A stretch of 13,612 nucleotides of DNA from the NCBI GenBank assembly GCA_003024985.2, contig PXIH01S0022021.1; one strand, given 5' to 3'. The stretch is from Euperipatoides rowelli. Lineage: Eukaryota > Onychophora > Udeonychophora > Euonychophora > Peripatopsidae. Of this stretch, positions 8,618-13,612 are shown in pieces (within the stretch, counting starts at the first letter, position 1; every line of letters starts with the position of its first letter). Both the position numbers and the translations under genes were made by a program. The notes beneath the pieces are model-generated. The model ran no database searches. It saw only the letters and a list, made by a program, of their open reading frames with translations, and had not been told where the DNA came from.

Positions 8618-8948
8618 TTTTTGGGGAATGCTGATCTGTGTTATGTTCACGTCGCCGGATATTAGCAGCTTATCGATGCGATTGAGGGGTTGAATGCGAT
8701 GTTGGTATTCTATGAACGGCTGCCCATTGATAGCCACCTTGAAATTATCTTGGTCACACATGATGACTAAATCAAAACTGGTATTAGGCATGAAAGGGAA
8801 GTAACTTGCCTGCCGTTCTTCTGTCCCCCACGTTCCACCTATCATTGTGTTGCGAACAACACAATTCTCATCAAAACGAACCTGAAAGTGGAGAGCAACA
8901 TCGGCTGGCGGATACTGAGAGCTGCCACATTGAAGGTTAACTTGGAAC
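8618..8948 (-). CDS. Galectin CRD, main exon (second visible exon)
   Basis: Galectins are soluble beta-galactoside-binding lectins. This 331-nt exon encodes residues 30-140 of the joined CRD. It opens RFQVNLQCGSS, then has ADVALHFQVRF (the H-x-N-P-R strand), NCVVRNT and WGTEER, then DNFKVAINGQPF, EYQHRI and a final strand GDVNITQISIPQK. Against galectin-1 numbering, His44, Arg48, Val59, Asn61, Trp68, Glu71 and Arg73 are kept, but Asn46-Pro47 is Gln-Val. The acceptor is a C/T-rich tract ending CAG at 8949-8951. The first base G completes the Arg codon AGG split from the exon at 12064-12152. The exon ends at a phase-0 GTAAGA donor (8617). The open frame extends upstream of 8948 into intron, and an ATG there (9010) is not the start. 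By eye it is most like the galectin-8 N-terminal CRD. No signal peptide belongs to it. Orthology is not established. Confidence 0.9.
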
Positions 8949-9066
8949 CTGGGATGAGAAAGTGATGGTGTTTGACTATCAACCGAGAAATAGAAAATAA
9001 ACATACCCATTAAAAGTGTAGTTCAGTTTGAATGAGCTGAAAAATGTCAAGAATTAAGATTAGGAG

Positions 9067-9097
9067 AAAAAAAAAAAGGGGGGGGGGGGGGAGGGGG
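9067..9097. repeat. A11-G14-A-G5 homopolymer tract
   Basis: Eleven A (9067-9077) are followed by fourteen G (9078-9091), one A and five G. The G tract on the plus strand could form a G-quadruplex; in the galectin transcript it is C-rich. It is prone to length errors in sequencing. Confidence 0.9.
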
Positions 9098-9228
9098 ACA
9101 GAAAATTAATAAGCTTTCACTAAGTTGAGAAAAAAAAAGCTGTAGAAAGTTACACATGATTATAGGTAAAAAAAATCTCCAACAAGCAAAAAAAAAATTA
9201 TATATTAAGCAAATAAATGCAAATAAAG

Positions 9229-9247
9229 CCCCCCCCAAAAAAAAAAA
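9229..9247. repeat. C8-A11 homopolymer junction
   Basis: Eight C followed directly by eleven A, inside the galectin intron. Confidence 0.85.
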
Positions 9248-12006
9248 TGAAAGTGCAATGAACATAACAAAAGCTGAGATACTAAAAAAAAACAAAGAAT
9301 ATTCATAGTAATTATTTCAAATATTGCACACAATTTTCAACCAAGTTTTGTAAGCTTTGACTCAAGATCTGGAAATATCCCTGCAGATGCCGTAATGATT
9401 TTTAGTTCATGCCATGCGCAAGAGTTACCACATCAAACAGCAGATAACAAGATTTATTTTCTGTTTTTTTTCACACATGCTTGTACATTTTTCCTTAATA
9501 AATGGAGCAAGCAAGAATTGGATATTAAGCGACAACTCAATGTCATTGTCCCTTCTCTTTTTTCTTATAGAAATTAACTTTTGGAGCTAAGAGAAAAATT
9601 AAAAAAAAAAGGCAATAGCTTCAAACAGTTGCACTTTTCATGAGTAAAGAAGCAAATCATATTTGTACTTTTTTTGTACTTCCCTGTATTAAGAGATTTG
9701 TACAATTAAGCGAAAGTGCAGTGTTTTAATAACAAATACAAGGTAATTATCTGATTTGTAGTCATAAATATATCAACTTCACTCTTAATTCCTGAGCAAA
9801 TGAGTTAACCTTGTTAGAACCTAGGCAGTGATAATTTTACTAAAACAATTTATTTTAGGCTTATGGATCCAAGATACAAATGAAAACTACATTATTCAAG
9901 ATTCTAAAAGCACCAAACTGATCATTAACATTTATTACAAATTATTTTACTTTATATTAGGACTTTTTGAAAAGAATGGTCACTTTCATTAAAAAAAATT
10001 TGGCTCCCAAGGTGCATCAAAGGTAATACACACACAAAAAAAAGGTATTCTATAGGCATCTTAAACTGCACATCATGTAGTGTAGCATACACAAATTTAG
10101 CTATTATTTAATACAATTCTTTTTAATTCTAATGTGGTTATAATTTAATTATTAATATACTGTATACAGTATATAAATTTTAAGTTGTAATAATATTTCA
10201 GTAAAAATTTTATAAATAAAGAAAAAAGTTAAATTTTATTGCACAAATTGAATAGTAACTTTTTTTTTTTTTTTTTAAAAAAAAAAACCTTATAGAATGT
10301 TTTGCCAACTGCTCCAAATATTTTGCTTTTTTAAAATAAACACAATTACATTCAGCAGTGAACCCTAGGGTGGCCATTTATAGATGGTGATAATAATACC
10401 AAAAATTATGCTTTAAAGGCAAATAAGAAGAATTGATATTGCAATTGCAATACATTACTATGATGTTATGTTGTAGATGTGTCCATATGCACCAGGTTGT
10501 CATGGTGGCAGCAAGCTTGTTTAGTCAAGGTCAAGTGGTACTCGGTACATTTTTTTTTTTTTTGAGCATTTTTAGATGCTTATTCATTTGTCAATCATCA
10601 ATTTGCAAATCCATTTTGTATTAACAAAAACCACAAAACAGTAAAACTTTTTACATTCAGTGTCTTCCCAAAAAAAGAGCAGAAAGCATAGCGTGGGTTC
10701 ACAATTCAAAGTGCCTAGGTACTGCAATTGTCTGTTTGTGATTTTCAGTTTCAGCTGATTTTGAATCCCTTTTTATAAAATATTTTTATCAATTGCATAA
10801 TTTTAATGATTATTGTATTTTAAATTTAAACCTGAGTTTATTACAATTAGAATGTTTCCTCGATTTATGGGAATATTTTAGTTAGCTAGTAATAAAAGAT
10901 GGTGGAGTCGCCTCCGACATCATCCATAGGCTACAAGTTTTAAAATGTGCAGGATAGGTATTATGGTGTACAAAATTATTTACAGTAATGATTAAAAAAT
11001 TAAATGATTAAAAAATATAAAAACTGTTATTATTAAAAAATAATGATTAAACGTCCACATGTAGGGAAAGGATTTTAAATTTTTAGTAAAAATTAAGAAA
11101 GCTACTATTATGAAGTTTTAAAATACCTATCAAGTTATTACTAATGTCCATCAATGTATTAATTACAGTATATACTGTATCTACTGTAAAATGTATCTTC
11201 TTTTTTCATTTTATACTCTAAGAATTTTAAATCTATATTGTTTATTAATAAATTTAATATTCATATATACTGTACAATATGCATAACATTACAAAGCCTA
11301 CTTAATCCCACAAAATTAGGAAAATAACTATAAATATTACACAAAACAATTTCTACCATACTCAAGCATCTTTATGTTAACAACAAACATGATAGATATT
11401 TTGATTAAGCCTAATCACACCCTAAAAATTTTTCTAACAATGATACACAATATAAATTTTATACTGCCATGTTACTTCAACTTGCACATCTTAAGCTAAA
11501 ACACTAATCTGGAAATGTTCCACAAATGGTCAGTCTATTGTAAAACGTCTATTAAACCATAATCATGGGTAAAACAATTCAGCATAGCTTCTAACAGGAG
11601 AAATATAAATCTATCTACAGAGAAATTAATAAAATAGATCAGCATAGTTTTAAAAGCACAAATTACCAAATAGATTAGCAGTTTTCAAAGAGTAATTAGC
11701 TTCATCAAAAAACTGATTTGGTTAAATCAAACTCAATCATAAGTGACAGCAAGAACCCAAAAAAATTATTCAGAATCAACCAACATAATTGCTAGCAAAT
11801 ATTTACGAATATATGAAAATCAATGAAAACAAATTATAGTAAATGCAATTATCGATGAAAACAACTGAGAGGAAATGCAAATCAATTTGGACAAATAAAT
11901 ATTTTTTTCATGCAGTTTAAAAAAAAAAAAAAATTAGCCTACCTATTTTTCTCGTAAGAAAAGCAGCTTCAACAATAATGCACAGAAGGCCAATGAGGAG
12001 GGGAAA

Positions 12007-12020
12007 GAGAGAGAGAGAGA
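12007..12020. repeat. (GA)7 microsatellite
   Basis: Seven GA dinucleotides (TC on the galectin strand) lie about 45 bp into the galectin intron after its donor, within a longer purine-rich tract (about 11995-12022). Confidence 0.85.
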
Positions 12021-12063
12021 AAGTGATAAAATCGAAAAAACATATACTGTAAAAGGATTTTAC

Positions 12064-12152
12064 CTTTTTGGAAACGAATGTGGAACTCCTCGGACATGGA
12101 CCCTACGTAAGGGATACATTCCACCAGGAATATTACCAAAATATTGAAGTGA
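12064..12152 (-). CDS. Galectin CRD, first visible exon (89 nt)
   Basis: This exon encodes SLQYFGNIPGGMYPLRRVHV followed by RGVPHSFPK, then two bases (AG) of a split Arg codon. The pattern G-x-I-P-G-G-M-x-P-x-x-x-V-x-V-x-G-V-P is the classic beginning of a galectin CRD, and joining to 8948 gives ...SFPK-R-FQVNLQCG with no gap. The acceptor is TTGTTTATTTTTTTTAG (AG at 12154-12153), and the frame directly upstream has an in-frame TAG, so the boundary is well fixed in phase 0. The donor is GT at 12063-12062. The 89-nt size and phase-2 end match what I recall for vertebrate galectin CRD exons. A 66-codon open frame on the same strand in another frame (11969-12169) is a shadow. The initiator exon should lie above 12152 but I could not identify it. 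Confidence 0.88.
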
Positions 12153-12939
12153 CTAAAAAAAATAAACAATAAATTTTGCTAAATACTAAGAAAGTATTTT
12201 TAAATAAAGTTAACAGAAGTTAAAACATGAATTAACAGTTTAAACTTGAATTCCATCTTAGTCGTCGTTGAATCTTAATCCAAATTACAATATAGCCTAC
12301 AGCAATGCTGAATTGCTTCAGGTGGTGCACAATTTATTTTTATGTTTATTAAGAATTTTATGCCTTACATGAAAATGCTTTTAGTTGTAGAAATTAATAG
12401 GGGTTGAATTGTCACTCATTCTTATATAAACTAGACTAACAATTTACTGTAGCTATTTAAAAAAAATTACAATTTGACAAATGGAAACCGATGCATGTGA
12501 TGATTTAACTTAATGCATATACAATGTACTGTACTGTATATTAGAAATTTATGGGGAATACTTGGAATATTTTTAATTTATCATTGGAGGCCCTATTTAT
12601 TAAGTACTGGTATATACTGTAAATATATTTAATGTTTCAATGAGGTTTCAAATACAAAAACATCATTAATTTCCTGGCTACTGTAAAATGCTTGCAATTT
12701 TTTTTAAAGCATGAAATATGCATCTAGATGTGTTAACGTGATCCCTGAAGCAAACATTGAGTCAACTTCACATTTTCAGAAGTTAAAGCAGTAACTTATT
12801 TTAGAAGTGAAAAAAAAAAAAAATGAATAAGTATTACTTTATTAAAGTAGGCCTATTTAAAGTAACGAAAAATAAAATAAAAATTGTTTGATGCATTTAA
12901 AACGTACTGCATTCTACGCTTTAAAATATACAATACAGG
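12153..12939. other. AT-rich non-coding stretch upstream of the galectin exons
   Basis: Probably the next galectin intron, since its acceptor is at 12153-12154. Five TACTGTA copies are present (about 12444-12685), including the overlapping TACTGTACTGTA near 12526. No exon with an ATG and a phase-0 donor stood out. Confidence 0.45.
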
Positions 12940-12983
12940 TTACTATTGTATCGACGATACGTTTTCAATACTGCCCAGCCCTG
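12940..12983. mobile_element. Solitary end of a hAT-type MITE
   Basis: The sequence ends ACTGCCCAGCCCTG at 12983; read inward this is CAGGGCTGGGCAGT, very like the CAGGGCTGGGCAATAT ends of hAT MITEs common in fish and other animals. The adjoining near-palindrome GTATCGACGATAC (about 12947-12959) also fits that family. No matching left end or 8-bp duplication is visible, so the rest is lost or too diverged. Two overlapping open frames here (12884-13084 and 12888-13148) are not convincing genes. Confidence 0.5.
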
Positions 12984-13091
12984 AATCCAGGATATCACAA
13001 GATACAACCTTCAAGTTATATACGGTACAACAATTTCTTCATTATCCTAGTCTCATTTACATTAGTGAATTTTTATTTTTGTAGCGTAGAC

Positions 13092-13151
13092 CAGCATTTC
13101 TTAACCTGTGGCCCGCGGGGCATAAGAAAGGGTTCCGCGAATGATTAGAAG
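13092..13151. mobile_element. Left end of a hAT-Charlie-like element, right end not seen
   Basis: CAGCATTTCTTAACCTGTGG, followed by CCCGCGGGG and then GGTTCCGCGAATGATTAG, resembles the start of hAT-Charlie type elements, where a C-A-G-n-G-n-TTCTTAACCTG end precedes paired GGTCCGCG words. The sudden GC-rich patch in AT-rich DNA supports insertion. No inverse copy occurs before the window ends at 13612, so the element may be truncated or continue outside. Confidence 0.5.
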
Positions 13152-13612
13152 AAAAAAAAATATTTACTGTATATATATATATTTTTTAAGTATAAATACT
13201 TTTTTTTTTTTTAATTTTTATTGCAAATGATAATAAATTGAACTAATTACTAATATTAAACATAAGGAACAGGTACAAAATCCTGTACATTTTTTTAAAA
13301 AAATCTAACAAGAACTACGGAGTCTGCTCCTCACCAAAAATAATATAACCTATCTTTGCTCCTCACCTAAGGTTATTCTCACTATCTGGCTGGAGAGAAG
13401 ATTGCATTTTCTTATTAGATGATTATCTTAGAATTCTTATTTATTTATTTTCATCATTTTGATGGGCATTTCTTTAGGAGGAATTAATACTGTTATTAAG
13501 TAGGAAGTAAAGTTATGAAAGAGATAAATATATCAGCATTCACATTAATTATAATTTTTTCTTTAATATATTATGTTTTTGTTTTTAGATAATTGTTTGA
13601 TAGTTTGTTTGA
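13152..13612. other. AT-rich stretch to the window end
   Basis: No gene is seen. An 11-bp direct repeat TGCTCCTCACC occurs at 13325-13335 and 13357-13367 (offset 32 bp). This may be the interior of the hAT-like element starting at 13092. The remainder is T-rich with no recognisable feature. Confidence 0.4.

Larger units (their letters stand above)
8949..12063 (-). other. Galectin intron, phase 2, 3115 nt
   Basis: The donor on the minus strand is AAAAG|GTAAAA (GT at 12063-12062) and the acceptor is TCTCATCCCAG (AG at 8950-8949). Removing it joins AG to G as an Arg codon and gives an unbroken CRD. The intron holds long homopolymer junctions near 9067-9097 and 9229-9247, a palindromic TACTGTATACAGTA at about 10158-10171, and a TACAGTA/TACTGTA cluster at about 11165-11190. 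No other exon or gene was recognised inside it. Confidence 0.85.

Noticed and set aside
8949-9010. ATG at 9010 as the galectin start
   Set aside because: The codons between 9010 and 8948 have no galectin similarity and include the acceptor tract. The true N-terminal part of the CRD is the exon at 12064-12152.
9047-9295. 82-codon minus-strand frame rich in Phe and Pro
   Set aside because: It is produced by homopolymer runs (poly-G/A read as Pro and Phe) within the galectin intron.
11969-12169. 66-codon minus-strand open frame
   Set aside because: It covers the real galectin exon in the wrong frame and continues across the splice donor. The galectin reading lies in another frame.
1-13612. CRISPR array, bacterial defence or toxin-antitoxin system, tRNA or rRNA genes
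   Set aside because: No regularly spaced identical repeats with unique spacers, no prokaryotic operons, and no tRNA cloverleaf or rRNA core sequence was recognised. Repeats here are irregular palindromic words.

Overview
The window is AT-rich, almost entirely non-coding eukaryotic DNA. It has long A and T runs, a GT-AG spliced gene on the minus strand, and several small non-autonomous DNA transposons (hAT and pogo/Tigger types). There is no bacterial gene layout: no dense ORFs, ribosome binding sites or operons. The coding part is an animal galectin, and the transposon ends resemble families common in chordates and other metazoans. I would call it a metazoan genome, species not identified.

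The one gene I can support is a galectin on the minus strand, read from high to low coordinates. A first visible exon (12152..12064, 89 nt) encodes the start of a carbohydrate-recognition domain (CRD). A 3115-nt phase-2 intron follows (12063..8949). A second exon (8948..8618, 331 nt) encodes the rest of the domain. Together they give exactly 140 codons, a whole galectin CRD. It has most canonical sugar-binding residues but Gln-Val in place of Asn-Pro in the H-x-N-P-R strand. By eye it is closest to tandem-repeat galectins, especially the N-terminal CRD of galectin-8. A good donor ends the second exon in phase 0, so the gene probably continues below 8618, perhaps to a linker and second CRD. I could not find those exons, nor the initiator ATG, which should lie above 12152. 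Reading through the donor would instead end the protein at 8549.

Layout by coordinate: 1-121, a short open stretch at the window edge, possibly the tail of another gene; 122-2760, AT-rich DNA with a dense block of TACTGTA/TACAGTA words at about 1020-1330; 2763-3165, a distinctly less AT-rich segment with YY1-like and NRF1-like words; 3236-3663, a complete hAT MITE with a perfect 8-bp target duplication; 4212-4586, a long foldback (hairpin) element; 4826-4867, a 21-bp tandem duplication; 6049-6126, the densest TACTGTA/TACAGTA block; 6304-6429, a short pogo/Tigger-like element; 6957-7092, a second foldback; 8549-12152, the galectin region; 12940-13151, two solitary hAT ends.

The strangest signal is window-wide. 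I count about 55 copies of TACTGTA or its reverse complement TACAGTA by eye, where base composition predicts roughly three. Many are arranged as nested palindromes, and none lies in the exons. No antiviral, toxin, CRISPR or other recognisable new system is visible.
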